Shown here in pieces: positions 30,712 to 41,395 of a stretch of 64,000 bases of DNA. The notes under the pieces were generated by a model. It saw only the letters and a list, made by a program, of their open reading frames with translations, searched no databases and was not told the origin of the DNA. The position numbers and the translations under genes were made by a program. Positions within the stretch are counted from its first letter, which is position 1, and every line of letters starts with the position of its first letter. The DNA is from JAKOUY01 sp037045185 (GTDB lineage Bacteria; Actinomycetota; Acidimicrobiia; Acidimicrobiales; Ilumatobacteraceae). The stretch covers positions 310,001 to 374,000 of the forward strand of contig JBAOHQ010000014.1 in the NCBI GenBank assembly GCA_037045185.1. The letters are read 5' to 3'.

Positions 30712-30904
30712 CCGTGCAGTCTGCCCCGGCCGCCCGCCAGCAGGACGGCGACCAGCGCCGTGGAACGGCGTGTGACATACGCCCAGGGGTACCACAACGG
30801 GAACCGCGTTCCATCGATCGGCGACCGTTCTTGGTAGACGTGAATGTCGCGAACGTGTCGTTAACGGGCCGGGTCGACCCCCGGGCCCAGATCGGAGTTG
30901 TCCT
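30712..30904. promoter_or_regulatory. Divergent intergenic region between ClC gene and cydABDC
   Basis: 193 bases must hold both promoters. A short inverted repeat ggaac-cgc-gttcc lies at 30800-30812 and an imperfect acgtgaatgtcgcgaacgt dyad at about 30839-30857. No clear Rex (ttgtgaa) site is seen. A GGAG at about 30894 supports the GTG start of cydA. Operator assignment is tentative. Confidence 0.35.
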
Positions 30905-32315
30905 GTGGACACGCTGAATATCGCCCGATGGCAGTTCGGGATCACGACGGTGTACCACTTCTTCTTCGTCCCGTTGACGATCGGTCTGGCCTTTGTCGTG
31001 GCCGGGTTCCAAACGGCGTGGTACCGAACCGCCAAGGATCACTACCTGCGATTGACGAAGTTCTTCGGAAAGCTCTTCCTCATCAACTTCGCCATGGGCG
31101 TGGTGACCGGCATCGTGCAGGAGTTCCAGTTCGGCATGAACTGGAGCGACTACTCGCGTTTCGTGGGCGACATCTTCGGCGCACCCCTCGCCATCGAGGG
31201 CCTGGTCTCGTTCTTCCTCGAGTCGACGTTCCTCGGCCTGTGGATCTTCGGCTGGGACCGGCTGTCCCCCAGGTTGCACCTCATGTCGATCTGGTTGGCG
31301 GCGCTGGGCACGATGATCTCGGCCTATTTCATCCTCGCCGCCAACTCCTTCATGCAGAATCCGGTCGGCTACCGATTCAACCCCGCCACCGGTCGCGTCG
31401 AGCTGACCGACTTCTGGGCGGTCCTGACCAACAAGGTCACCTTGGTCACGTTCCCACACACGATCCTGTCGGCGTTCCTCACCGCTGGCGCCATGGTGCT
31501 CGGGGTGTCCCTCTGGCAGCTGTACCGCCACCCGCAGCGTGACGCTGCCGTCTTCCGCGCCGCCTCGAAGGCCGGGGCGATCATCGTCCTGCTCGCTGCG
31601 GTTGGCGTCGCCGTCAGCGGCGATCGGCAGGCCAAGGTGATGACCGAAGTGCAGCCGATGAAGATGGCAGCAGCCGAAGCGCTCTACGACACCAAGTCCT
31701 CGGCTGGCTTCTCGATCTTCACCATCGGCACGCTCGAAGGACGGGACGAGGTCTTCTCGATCCGGATCCCCGGCCTGCTCTCCTACCTGGGCAAGGGCCA
31801 CTTCGACGCGCAGATCGAGGGGATCAACGACCTCCAATCCGCCTACGAGGCCAAGTACGGTCCCGGCGACTACACCCCCAACGTCCCGCTCACGTACTGG
31901 GCGTTCCGTCTGATGATCGGCATCGGCATGTCAGCAGCGCTTGCTGCGGTCTGGGTGCTGTGGTCGTTCAGGAAGGGCCGCCTCCCGACGAATCGATGGT
32001 CGGGCCGTCTCGCTGCGCTCCTGCCCTTGACGCCGTTGCTCGGCAACTCGTTCGGATGGATCTTCACCGAGATGGGACGTCAGCCGTGGATCGTGTTCGG
32101 GCTGATGCCAACGTCCGCCGGCGTCTCCCCCACGGTGAGCGCGGCCGAGGTGCTGGCCAGCTTGATCGGGTTCACCCTCGTCTACGCATTCCTCGCCTTC
32201 ATCGAAGTGCGCCTGCTGCTGAAGACGATCGGCGCCGGACTTCCGGTCATTCCATCGGCGAACGAGCACGACGCCGACGACGAGCAGCAGCGCCACTTGG
32301 CGTTCGCGGTACTGA
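30905..32315 (+). CDS. cydA: Cytochrome bd ubiquinol oxidase subunit I (frameshift at the last codons)
   Basis: CydA carries the haems and quinol site of the bd terminal oxidase. The protein of about 470 residues starts at GTG 30905 and has the haem ligand His18 in TTVYHFFFVPLTIGL, His in TFPHTILSAFLTAGA and the Q-loop motif EMGRQPWIVFGLMPT. In the main frame the sequence runs on through cydB without stop. A TGA at 32313-32315 in the neighbouring frame, 12 bases before the cydB ATG, is the expected end (...HLAFAY), so one extra G near 32305-32309 is likely. It heads cydABDC. Confidence 0.95.
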
Positions 32316-32327
32316 GAGGAGCGAGTC

Positions 32328-33377
32328 ATGGAGCTCACGACTGTCTGGTTCATCCTCATCGCCATCCTGTGGATCGGCTACTTCGTCCTCGAAGGCTTCG
32401 ACTTCGGGGTCGGCATTCTCACGCGGGTGCTGGCACGCGACGAGACCGAACGACGCCTGCTGATCAACACGATCGGGCCGGTGTGGGACGGCAACGAGGT
32501 CTGGGTCCTGGTCGCCGGCGGCGCGACGTTCGCCGCGTTCCCGGAGTGGTACGCGACCCTGTTCTCCGGGTTCTACCTTCCACTGTTCCTCATTCTCCTG
32601 TCGCTGATCTTCCGCAACGTCGCCTTCGAGTACCGCGGCAAGCGCCCAGAGGCGTCCTGGAAGGCCTGGTGGGACCGCGCCATCTTCGTTGGGTCGCTGC
32701 TGCCCGCCGTGCTGTGGGGTGTGGCGTTCGGCAACATCGTTCGTGGCGTCGACCTCGATGCACGTGGGGAGTATGTGGGGAACGTCTTCGACCTCCTCAA
32801 TCCCTTCGCCATCCTCTGTGGGTTCGTCACCCTGACGCTGTTCATCACCCACGGGGCGGTGTTCGTGTCACTGAAGACCACGGGCGACATCCGCGTCCGT
32901 GCCCGCGTTCTCGCCTGGAAGGTCGGCGCGGTCGCCGCCGTCCTCGCGGTCACGTTCCTGGCCTGGACATACGGCGAGCGGAGCGAGGCCGAGCATCTGG
33001 GATGGTTCACGGTCCTCGCCCTCGTCGCCGCTGCCGCTCTCGTCGGTGCGCTGGTCGCCATCCGCGCTGGGCGTGAGGGCTGGGCATTTCTCGGGACGGC
33101 GGCCACCCTGGCGTTCGCCGTCGGCGCGCTGTTCGTCGCGCTGTTCCCGGCCGTGATGCCGTCGTCGCTCGACCCCGCGTGGTCGCTCACCACGACGAAC
33201 GCGTCGAGCACGCCCTACACCCTGAAGATCATGACCTGGGTCGCGGTCATCTTCACCCCGCTCGTTGTCGCCTACCAGAGCTGGTCATACATCGTGTTCC
33301 GGCGGCGTATCGGGGTCCAGCACATCCCTCCTGAATCGACCGCTACCGACCCGGAACCTGCCACAGTGACGCGGTGA
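32328..33377 (+). CDS. cydB: Cytochrome bd ubiquinol oxidase subunit II
   Basis: The second membrane subunit of bd oxidase has 349 residues and about eight helices. It starts MELTTVWFILIAILWIGYFV and shows LEGFDFGVGILTRVLARDET, NTIGPVWDGNEVWVLVAGGA and FPEWYATLFSGFYLPLFLIL, all strongly conserved in CydB. A GAGAGGA ribosome site lies just before ATG 32328. Stop overlaps the cydD GTG (GTGA). Confidence 0.97.
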   Translation: MELTTVWFILIAILWIGYFVLEGFDFGVGILTRVLARDETERRLLINTIGPVWDGNEVWVLVAGGATFAAFPEWYATLFSGFYLPLFLILLSLIFRNVAFEYRGKRPEASWKAWWDRAIFVGSLLPAVLWGVAFGNIVRGVDLDARGEYVGNVFDLLNPFAILCGFVTLTLFITHGAVFVSLKTTGDIRVRARVLAWKVGAVAAVLAVTFLAWTYGERSEAEHLGWFTVLALVAAAALVGALVAIRAGREGWAFLGTAATLAFAVGALFVALFPAVMPSSLDPAWSLTTTNASSTPYTLKIMTWVAVIFTPLVVAYQSWSYIVFRRRIGVQHIPPESTATDPEPATVTR

Positions 33378-35035
33378 GGCCGTTCGACCCGAGACTGCTC
33401 CGCTACGCAAGGGCGACACGGGTTCACCTCACGGTCACCGTTGCACTCGGTGTCGTCACGGCCTTGCTGATCATCGCCCAAGCAGACCTGCTGTCGAGCG
33501 GAATCGCCCGCGTCGTCACCGATGGCGTCGAGCGCACGGCGCTGTCGACACTGTTCGCCGGACTCGCCGCGGTGGTTGGTGGGCGAGCGCTGGTCGTCTG
33601 GTTCCAGGACGGCGCCGCGCAACGCTCCGCTGCGGTGGTGAAGTCCCAGCTGCGCAGCCAGCTCGTCGCTCGGGTGGCCACGGCCGGTCCAGGAGCGAGT
33701 GCGGCTCGCGCTGAGGTCGCGACGCTGGCCACTCGCGGCATCGACGCCCTCGATGGCTACTTCGGCCAGTACCTCCCGCAGCTGGCCCTCGCCGTCATCG
33801 TCCCCGTCGTCGTCCTGGCCCGGATCGCCGTAGCGGACGTCACCGCTACGGTGATCATCGCCGTCACCTTGCCGCTGATCCCGGTCTTCATGATGCTCGT
33901 CGGCAGGGCGACCGAGACGGCCAACGCGAAGCGCTGGGATGCGCTCACGCGGCTGTCTCACCACTTTCTCGACGTCGTCTCCGGCTTCCAGACCCTCAAG
34001 GTGTTCGGGCGCGCTCGGGCCCAGGCCGAGAGCGTGCGCACCACCACTGATCGTTATCGCACCACCACGATGGCGACCTTGCGCGTCGCCTTTCTCTCCT
34101 CCCTGGTGCTCGAGCTGCTGGCGACGCTCTCGGTCGCACTGGTTGCCGTGAGCGTCGGCCTGCGGTTGGTCGATGGCGGTCTTGATCTGCGCGTCGGCCT
34201 GCTGGTCATCACCCTTGCTCCCGAGGCATACCTCCCGCTCCGCCAGGTAGGCGCTCGCTACCACGCCGCAGCCGAGGGGCTGGCCGCTGCAGCCAAGACC
34301 TTCGAGATCCTCGACCAGCCTGTCACCGGATCGGGAACGGACCGTGACGTGCCGGACATGCGCCGCAACGGAACGCTGGAGGTCGACTCGCTCAGCGTCT
34401 CCCACCCCGGCAGGAGCGAGAGCACGCCGGACGCGGTCCACTTCGTCGCCCGCCTCGGCGAGATCACGGTGATCGCCGGGCCAAGTGGCGCGGGCAAGAC
34501 CACGCTCCTGTCGGTGTTGCTCGGCGCCCGCCGGCCCACCACGGGCACGGTCGTCGTCTCGGGCGATGGCCGGCGAGTGGCGCTCCACACCCTGGACACC
34601 GATTCCTGGCGGGCGCAGCTTGCCTGGGCCGATCAGAGCCCGTACCTGTTCGCCGGTTCGGTCGCCGACAACGTCCGACTGGCACGTCCCGACGCCACCG
34701 ACGCGATGGTGCGCGGTGCTCTCGACGCCGCAGGGCTCACCGCCATGGAGACGGACCGCGTGGTCCGCGAGGCGGGTGCCGGGCTCTCCGCAGGGGAGCG
34801 CCGGCGCGTCGCGCTCGCCCGGACCGTGCTGCGCGACGCGCCGCTGGTCCTGCTCGACGAGCCCACTGCTGGGCTCGATGCGGAGACCGAACTGGACGTC
34901 CTCGCCACCATCGCCCGGATCGCGACGAACAGCATCGTCGTCATGGTCTCGCACCGGCCGGCAGCGATCGCCATCGCCGATCACGTCGTCGAGCTCGGGA
35001 GACCAACCGCCTCGCCAGGCCAGGTTCGGGCGTGA
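33374..35035 (+). CDS. cydD: Thiol reductant ABC exporter subunit CydD
   Basis: CydD with CydC forms a heterodimeric ABC exporter of glutathione/cysteine (or mycothiol-type thiols in actinobacteria) needed for bd oxidase assembly. The 553-residue protein has an N-terminal six-helix domain and an ATPase domain with Walker A AGPSGAGKTTLLS, signature GLSAGERRRVALARTVL and Walker B LVLLDEPTAGLD. Overlaps cydB and cydC by 4 bases each. Confidence 0.94.
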   Translation: MRPFDPRLLRYARATRVHLTVTVALGVVTALLIIAQADLLSSGIARVVTDGVERTALSTLFAGLAAVVGGRALVVWFQDGAAQRSAAVVKSQLRSQLVARVATAGPGASAARAEVATLATRGIDALDGYFGQYLPQLALAVIVPVVVLARIAVADVTATVIIAVTLPLIPVFMMLVGRATETANAKRWDALTRLSHHFLDVVSGFQTLKVFGRARAQAESVRTTTDRYRTTTMATLRVAFLSSLVLELLATLSVALVAVSVGLRLVDGGLDLRVGLLVITLAPEAYLPLRQVGARYHAAAEGLAAAAKTFEILDQPVTGSGTDRDVPDMRRNGTLEVDSLSVSHPGRSESTPDAVHFVARLGEITVIAGPSGAGKTTLLSVLLGARRPTTGTVVVSGDGRRVALHTLDTDSWRAQLAWADQSPYLFAGSVADNVRLARPDATDAMVRGALDAAGLTAMETDRVVREAGAGLSAGERRRVALARTVLRDAPLVLLDEPTAGLDAETELDVLATIARIATNSIVVMVSHRPAAIAIADHVVELGRPTASPGQVRA

Positions 35036-36765
35036 CGTCGTTGCGCTGGGTGCTGCGACTGGGCCGGTCCGGTCGTGGTCGCCTCGCCCTGGCCGTCGTC
35101 CTCGGGGCGCTTGCGTCGGGCGCCGCCGTCGGCCTGACCGCAACTGCCGCATGGCTGATCTCGCGCGCCAGCCAACACCCACCTGTCCTGCATCTGATGG
35201 TCGCGATCGTTGCCGTGCGCGCCTTCGGTCTGGCGCGCGGCGTGCTGCGCTACGGGGAACGGCTGACTGGGCACGATGCCTCGTTTCGAATCCTCGGGGA
35301 CCTGCGCGTCGCCACGGTCAGACGCCTTGAGCAGGTGATCCCGATCCGCTCCGGGAAGGACGAGATGACATCCGGTTCGATGTTGTCCCGCTTCGTCGGC
35401 GATGTCGACGACCTCCAAGACGTGTGGGTCCGGGTGCTGCTCCCCTACACCGCCTCGGCGATCGTCGGGGTCGGCACGGTGGCATTGGCGCTGTTCCTCG
35501 CCCCCGCGGCGGGCGTCGTGCTGGCCATCAGCCTGCTGGTGGCCGCGATTGTCGCGCCGATCGTCGCTGCCCGAGCGGCCAGGGGCGCCGCCGAGCGACT
35601 GGCGCCCTTGCGTGCGGACTACCAGTCCGCGCTCCTCGACCTGCTCGACGGCGCCACCGAACTCGGCGTGTACGGCGCGCTCCCCGCCCGCCTGGCGGAG
35701 CTCGAACACACCAACGCGACGATGAGCCGCGCCGAAGCACGGGCGGCGCTCGCCGCAGGGCACGGCGCTGCCGTGGCGGCTGTCGCCGCCGGTGCATCGA
35801 TGTGGGCGGGTCTGTGGTTCGGCGCCGGCGCGGTCCAGGCTGGCCGGCTGGCCGGCGTCAGCCTGGCCGTGGTCGTCCTGGTACCACTGGCGATCCACGA
35901 GGTCGTCGCAGGACTGTCACCCGCAGCCCGGCAACTCCCGGCCCTGGCTGGTTCGGCGCGGCGGGTTCGCCAGCTCTTCGACCAGCCACCCGCTGTCGTC
36001 GAACCGGACGTGCCCGCCTCGCCGCCCGCTGGACCGTTCGGCGTGCGAGTGCGCGGTCTGCGCGCCCGGTGGACCGCTACCGGAGCGGAGATCCTTCGCA
36101 GCATCGACCTCGAGGTGGCGCCCGGATCGCGGACACTCATCGTCGGGCCCAGCGGCGCCGGCAAGAGCACGCTGGCCGCAGTCATGCTGCGCCTGCTCGA
36201 CGCCGAGGCCGGCACGATCGACATCGTCGGCTCGGACACCACGGTGCCCATCGACACGATGTCCGGTGACGCGGTCCGCCAGATCATCGGGTGGTGCGCC
36301 CAGGACGCGTACATCTTCGACTCCACGATCGAGGCGAACCTTCGCCTGGCCCGCCCCGACGCCACCGACGACGAGCTGGACGGGGCACTGGCCCGAGCGG
36401 GACTGTCGGAGTGGGTCGCCTCGCTTCCCGATGGTCTCGGGACACGGGTCGGGGAGCATGGCAGCCAGCTGTCCGGCGGGCAGCGGCAACGTCTCGCGCT
36501 GTGCCGGACGCTTCTCGCCGGCCGTCCGATCAACGTGTTCGACGAGCCGACCGAACACCTCGACGAGGACAGCGCCAGGGCGCTCGCCGAGGCCATCGTC
36601 GGGGCCACCAGCGACATGACGGTGATCATCATCACCCATCGCCCGGAGCTGTTCCCCACGGTCGCCGACACCTACCACCTGGAGGACGGCGTACTCGTCG
36701 CGCCGCTGGCGTCCGAGGACGACCGAGACGCTGCCGCGGTCGCCGGACCCGCCGTGGACGGATGA
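35032..36765 (+). CDS. cydC: Thiol reductant ABC exporter subunit CydC
   Basis: This is the partner half-transporter of CydD, 577 residues. It has membrane helices in the first 320 residues, then Walker A VGPSGAGKSTLAA, signature QLSGGQRQRLALCRTLLAG and Walker B INVFDEPTEHLDED. The N-terminus LALAVVLGALASGAAVGLTA and ATAAWLISRASQHPPV are typical of CydC. Being the last gene of cydABDC, it completes an operon with all genes needed for a working bd oxidase. Confidence 0.95.
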   Translation: MTSLRWVLRLGRSGRGRLALAVVLGALASGAAVGLTATAAWLISRASQHPPVLHLMVAIVAVRAFGLARGVLRYGERLTGHDASFRILGDLRVATVRRLEQVIPIRSGKDEMTSGSMLSRFVGDVDDLQDVWVRVLLPYTASAIVGVGTVALALFLAPAAGVVLAISLLVAAIVAPIVAARAARGAAERLAPLRADYQSALLDLLDGATELGVYGALPARLAELEHTNATMSRAEARAALAAGHGAAVAAVAAGASMWAGLWFGAGAVQAGRLAGVSLAVVVLVPLAIHEVVAGLSPAARQLPALAGSARRVRQLFDQPPAVVEPDVPASPPAGPFGVRVRGLRARWTATGAEILRSIDLEVAPGSRTLIVGPSGAGKSTLAAVMLRLLDAEAGTIDIVGSDTTVPIDTMSGDAVRQIIGWCAQDAYIFDSTIEANLRLARPDATDDELDGALARAGLSEWVASLPDGLGTRVGEHGSQLSGGQRQRLALCRTLLAGRPINVFDEPTEHLDEDSARALAEAIVGATSDMTVIIITHRPELFPTVADTYHLEDGVLVAPLASEDDRDAAAVAGPAVDG

Positions 36766-36931
36766 GCTGCTCGACGGCAGAGGTGGTGCCCACCCCGGCA
36801 GCCTCGACGGGCACGAGACGGGTCACCCGATTCGGTTCGGCGTGACGCGCGCCGGGTCATCGGCGCGGCCAAGACGAAATCGTGGCGGGGAGTGTTGTCG
36901 ATGGTCGGCGAGATCCCTAGTCTCTGCGGCA

Positions 36932-37020
36932 CTGAAGGGGAGTACCCCACGAGGCCCGTCGTCATCACGCTCGAAGTCGAGCCGGCGGTCCAGCCCAGCG
37001 CCGGGCGGGAAGACCTTCAG
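36932..37020 (+). promoter_or_regulatory. yybP-ykoY (Mn2+) riboswitch
   Basis: The leader matches the yybP-ykoY class by eye. A closing P1 stem pairs ctgaagg (36932-36938) with ccttcag (37014-37020). It contains the conserved GGGGAGTA element (36937-36944) and the second conserved box cgtcgtcatcac (about 36957-36968), then a GC-rich variable stem and a cgggcgggaagacc segment before the P1 return. These riboswitches sense Mn2+ and often precede P-type ATPases or TerC genes, as here. A ribosome site and TTG start lie about 20-35 bases after P1, so translational control is plausible. Confidence 0.82.
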
Positions 37021-37053
37021 CGAACGGTTACTCGTCCGCTGAAAGGAACTCCC

Positions 37054-39881
37054 TTGGCCTTCAGATCCCTCCGAGCCACGACCGGCGAACCGGCGCGTGA
37101 CCCAGACTCGCCCAGCCCGGCCACAGTGACGGCACCGGCGCCGGACTGGCATCGGCAGAGCTCCGCCACGGTGCTCGACGCACTCGGGACGACGCGTGAC
37201 GGGCTGACCCAGGCTGCCGCTGGCGAGCGGCTCGGGTCGATGGGATCCAACGAGTTGGTCGACACCGGCTCGACCAGCCCGTGGCGGCTGCTCTGGGAGC
37301 AGATCTCGGCGGTCATGGTGCTGATCCTCGTCGCCGCCGCAGCGTTGTCGCTGGCCCTCGGCAAGTACCTCGAGGCGGGCGCGATCGGCGCGATCGTGGT
37401 GCTCTTCACGCTGCTCGGCTTCATCCAGGAGTACCGCGCCGAGCAGGCGATCGCCGCGCTGCGCACGTTGACCGTGCCAGTCGTGCGGGTCGTGCGCGAC
37501 GCCCGCCCGCGAGAGGTGGCCTCGACCGACCTCGTGCCGGGCGACATCGTCCAGCTGGAGGCTGGGTCGGTCGTCCCGGCCGACCTGCGCCTGGTCGAAG
37601 CCGTCAGCCTGCGTGTCGAGGAGGCTGCCCTCACCGGCGAGTCCGAGCCGATCGACAAGCAGACCGAGCCGCTCGACCGCGACGATCTGGCGCTCGGAGA
37701 CCGGCGGTGCATGGCCTACAGCGGTACGCAGGTCACCGCGGGCCGAGGCGTCGGGGTCGTCGTTGCCACGGGCATGCGCACCGAACTCGGCCGCGTCGCC
37801 ACGCTCCTGCAAGGTGTCGAGTCCGAGCCGACGCCGCTCCAGGCGCGGCTCGACCGGGTGGGCAAGCAGCTGGCGCTGATGGGTGTTGGTGTGGCTGGAC
37901 TGGTGGTGCTGATGGGCGCCCTGGGTGGCGAGCCTGCGTCCGAGCTGGTGCTCACCGCGATCAGTGTCGCCGTGGCAGTCATCCCCGAAGGTCTCCCGGC
38001 CGTCGTGACGTTCACGTTGGCCATCGGCTCGCAGCGGATGTTGCGCCGCCAGGCGTTGATCCGCAAGCTGCCCGCCGTCGAGACCCTGGGATCGGTCACG
38101 GCGGTCTGTTCGGACAAGACCGGCACCCTGACCGAGAACACGATGACCGTGACGATGCTGGACGTCGCCGGCCACCAGATCCAGGTCCACCGTGGGATCG
38201 CGCTCTCGCTGACGGAACTGCCCCCTGCTGCCCGGGTGGCGGTCGGTGCGATCGTGCTGTGCAACGACGGCGAGTCGCACCGCGACGGCAGCGGGGGTGT
38301 GTCGCTGATCGGCGACCCCACCGAGACGGCGATGCTGCAACTGGCCCTCGACGCAGGAGTCGACGTTCAGGATCTCCGCGCTCGGATCCCGCGAGTTGCG
38401 GAGAACCCGTTCGACTCGGTTCGCAAGCGGATGAGCACGGTCCATGCGACCCTGGCGGCGGCGCCGGAGATGTTCGCCTCGCTACCGGACGACCGGCCGG
38501 TCGCCTTCGTCAAGGGAGCGATCGACGGGCTCGTCGCCCAGGCGGCCAGGGTGTGGTCGGCCGATGGTCCCGTTGAACTCGACGACGGCTGGCGCGCCCG
38601 CGTGCTGGCTGCCAACGATGAGCTGGCGGCGAGTGGCCGGCGCGTGCTCGGGGTGGCCTATCGGGTGTTCGACCCGTCCGACCAACCGCTGGTGGGCGAC
38701 GCCGAGAGCGAACTGGTCATCCTCGGTCTCGTCGGCATGATCGACCCGCCACGTCCGGAAGTTCGTGAGGCGGTGGCGACGTGCCGCGCCGCCGGCATCC
38801 GGCCGATCATGATCACCGGCGACCATCCGCTGACCGCCCTGGCCATCGCCCGGGAGCTCGGCATCGCCGGTAGTGGACCGGCGATGAGCGGTGCTGAGCT
38901 GGATCGCCTGAGCGACGCCGAGTTCGAGCAGGCGACCGCTGAGGTGTCGGTGTTCGCCAGGGTCTCGCCGGAGCACAAGTTGCGCATCGTCGCGGCGCTG
39001 CAGCATCGCGGCCAGGTCGTGGCGATGACCGGTGACGGCGTCAACGACGCCCCGGCGTTGAAGCGCGCCGACATCGGCGTCGCCATGGGCATCACTGGCA
39101 CGGACGTTTCGAAGGAGGCGTCCGACATGGTCCTCCGCGACGACAACTTCACGACCATCGTCGCGGCGGTCGAAGAGGGCCGGGTGATCTACGACAACCT
39201 CCGACGATTCGTCAGCTTCGCCGTGGCCGGCAATCTCGGCAAGACGATCGTCATGCTCGGCTGGCCGATCCCGTACCTCCTCGCCGGTGGGCCCATCGAG
39301 GCTGCCGTCGCCTTGCTGCCGCTGCAGCTGCTGTGGCTGAACCTGATGACCGACGGCCTGCTCGGGCTTTCGATGGGCGTCGAACCCGCCGAGCGAGGAG
39401 TGATGCGCCGTGCGCCGCACCGGCCCGGCGAGAGCCTGTGGGCCAATGGCCTCGGCCGCAGGACCGCGTGGGTCGGCGCCCTGGTCGGCGCTGTGTCGCT
39501 GGCGGTCGGGTTCGCCTACCGTGAAGCGGGCCGGGTCGAGTGGCAGACGATGATGTTCACCACGCTTGCCTTCATGCAGGTCGCCCAGGCGTTGGCGACG
39601 AGATCGAACACCGAGTCGCTGCGCTCGATCGGGTTCCGATCCAACCCAGTGATGGTCGCCATCGCCGGCCTCGTGGTCGCCCTGCAACTCGTGGCGATCT
39701 ACACACCGATCGGGAACTACCTCGACCTGGAGCCGCTTGGCGTCGTCGACCTCGGTGTGTGCGTTGCCGCAGGCCTCGGTCTGCTCGCGGTCCTGGAGGG
39801 CGTCAAGGCCGCCAACCGGCACGCGCGCAGGCCACCCCTCCCACGACCTCGACCACCCCGACGACGCCGGAGGTCACCTGA
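37054..39881 (+). CDS. Cation-transporting P-type ATPase, PacL/YoaB-like, under Mn2+ riboswitch
   Basis: This is a P2-type ATPase of about 940 residues that probably exports Ca2+/Mn2+. The start TTG 37054 is set by an AAAGGA ribosome site 8 bases upstream and by the N-terminal cation-ATPase domain (WHRQSSATVLDALGTTRDGL). Visible are TGES in EEAALTGESEPIDKQ, the phosphorylation Asp354 in CSDKTGTLTEN, PEGLP in VAVIPEGLPAVVTFTLA, KGA in FVKGAIDGLV and TGDGVNDAPALKRADIGVAM. After about 39820 the main frame becomes Arg/Pro-rich and runs to 40203 over the next gene. A neighbouring frame ends at 39881 with a Thr/Pro tail, so a late frameshift is likely. Confidence 0.9.
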
Positions 39882-39924
39882 TGACGTGCCCGCTGCGCCA
39901 GGTCCTCCTCGCTCAGCCTCGCTC

Positions 39925-39990
39925 AGCCCGCATGGGCAGCGAAAACTTCAGATATCCGAACGTTGCGCGCCCATGCAGCCGGGTGAGGCC
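39925..39990. repeat. 65-bp palindromic intergenic repeat, copy 1
   Basis: This sequence between the P-type ATPase and the convergent histidine kinase gene is about 80 percent identical to 45794-45858. An outer dyad pairs gcatgggc-a-gcg (39929-39940) with cgcgcccatgc (39966-39976). An inner near-palindrome (ttcagatatccgaa) sits in the loop, and a shared tail ccgggtgaggc follows. It lies in a convergent gap and could act as a bidirectional terminator or a REP-like element, but no T tract follows. Confidence 0.75.
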
Positions 39991-40036
39991 AACGTGCCCC
40001 TGGAGAGACGCCGGCGCGACCTACCACTCGGAACGA

Positions 40037-41395
40037 TCACGAGCCAACGTCGGCCGCACGGTCCACGTCACGACCGGGTGGCCGCGGCAAGGTCACGACG
40101 AACCGGGCTCCGCCCAGCGGCGCCGGCTCGCAGCGCACCTCCCCGCTGTGCCGGCGGGCGGTGGCCCGGACGACGGCCAGCCCAAGACCGACTCCTCCGC
40201 TGACGCGTGCCCGTGACTCGTCGATGCGGGCGAAGCGTTCGAAGATCGACTGGCGTTGCGCTTCGGGAACGCCGGGACCGTCGTCGTCGACGATGACCTC
40301 CACCGTCGAGCCGTCGTCGCTCACCGCCACCCGCACACGCGCGGTGGCATGTCGAGCGGCGTTGTCCAGCAGGTTGCGAACCATGCGGGCCAGCGCCGGC
40401 CGATCGCCCAGGACTCGCGTCGCCGGCAGTGTCGAGGCGTCGATGTCGACCGTCGTGGTGGCGCCGATCGACAGCACCTCCTCGGCGATGACCTCCTCGA
40501 GATCGACTTCCTCGGTCGGCGCCGGCGCCTCCTCGGCCTTGGCCAGATCCATCAGGTCGTCGACCAGGTGGCTCAGTCGGGCCGCGTCGGCCCGCACCCC
40601 GCCGACCCGGTCGGGCCACCCGCCGGTGTCGAGCTGGGCGCGCAGCGAGGCCAGTGGAGATCGCAGCTCGTGCGAGGCGTCGGACAGGAACTGCCGCTCG
40701 TGGTCACGCGACGCCTGCAATCGGGCGAGCATCGAGTTCATCGTTCTGGCCAAGCGAGCGACCTCGTCGTGGCTGCGCGGCTCAGGCACCCGCCGTTGCA
40801 GCGTCGATGCCGAGATCGCCTCGACCTCGGCTCGCAACATCTCCACCGGGCGCAGCGCACGCCCGGCAAGGAACCAGGCCACCAGCGCCACAGCGAGGAC
40901 CACCAGTGGGATGCCGAACAGCAGGCTGGTCCACAGCGTGCGCACGCTGCTGCGCACCTCGGTGAGCGGGGCGTAGCCGACGATGATGAAATCACCTTGC
41001 GAGAGGCTGACCGGCGCGGCGGAGAAGACAGCGTCATACGTCCTCGAGGACCCGAGGCCGACGGTGACGGGCTGTCCACGGAGGCCCGGTTGCGCCTGGA
41101 CGGGCACCTCGAAGGGAACCACTGCCTTGCCGGTGCGGGCGTCGACGACGCCGACACCGCCAGCTTGGTCGATCGGGAGCTGGATGGCCTCGGTCATCGG
41201 CACGCCGGCGGCCACCTTGGTCGCTGCTGTCGCCGCGGCACTGCTGGCGGCGAGCCGGCGTTGGGTGACCAGGCGGTGCTCGACAGCGCGGGTGAGGAAC
41301 AGAGCGCCGACGGTGAGCACCACCGCGACCAGCACCGTGGCCAGGAACGTGACACGCACCCGCACCGAATCGGTGAGCCGCCGCACCCTACGCAT
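40037..41395 (-). CDS. OmpR-partner sensor histidine kinase
   Basis: This 452-residue kinase begins at ATG 41395 (MRRVRRLTDSVRVRVTFLAT). It has two membrane helices (residues 16-36 and 156-176) flanking a periplasmic-type sensor of about 115 residues, a HAMP linker, the H box LSDASHELRSPLASL with His242, and the ATPase boxes NLLDNAARHA, VDDDGPGVP and GGVGLGLAVV. It overlaps the response-regulator gene by 8 bases. It likely senses an envelope stress or toxic compound handled by the divergent export operon. Confidence 0.94.
   Translation of the reverse strand: MRRVRRLTDSVRVRVTFLATVLVAVVLTVGALFLTRAVEHRLVTQRRLAASSAAATAATKVAAGVPMTEAIQLPIDQAGGVGVVDARTGKAVVPFEVPVQAQPGLRGQPVTVGLGSSRTYDAVFSAAPVSLSQGDFIIVGYAPLTEVRSSVRTLWTSLLFGIPLVVLAVALVAWFLAGRALRPVEMLRAEVEAISASTLQRRVPEPRSHDEVARLARTMNSMLARLQASRDHERQFLSDASHELRSPLASLRAQLDTGGWPDRVGGVRADAARLSHLVDDLMDLAKAEEAPAPTEEVDLEEVIAEEVLSIGATTTVDIDASTLPATRVLGDRPALARMVRNLLDNAARHATARVRVAVSDDGSTVEVIVDDDGPGVPEAQRQSIFERFARIDESRARVSGGVGLGLAVVRATARRHSGEVRCEPAPLGGARFVVTLPRPPGRDVDRAADVGS

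Noticed and set aside
30839..30857. Rex-like operator before cydA
   Set aside because: The dyad does not match the ttgtgaa-n4-ttcacaa pattern well enough to claim.
39882..40203. C-terminal extension of the P-type ATPase to 40203
   Set aside because: The extension is Arg/Pro-rich, crosses the palindromic repeat and overlaps the convergent kinase gene, so a frameshifted end at 39881 is more likely.
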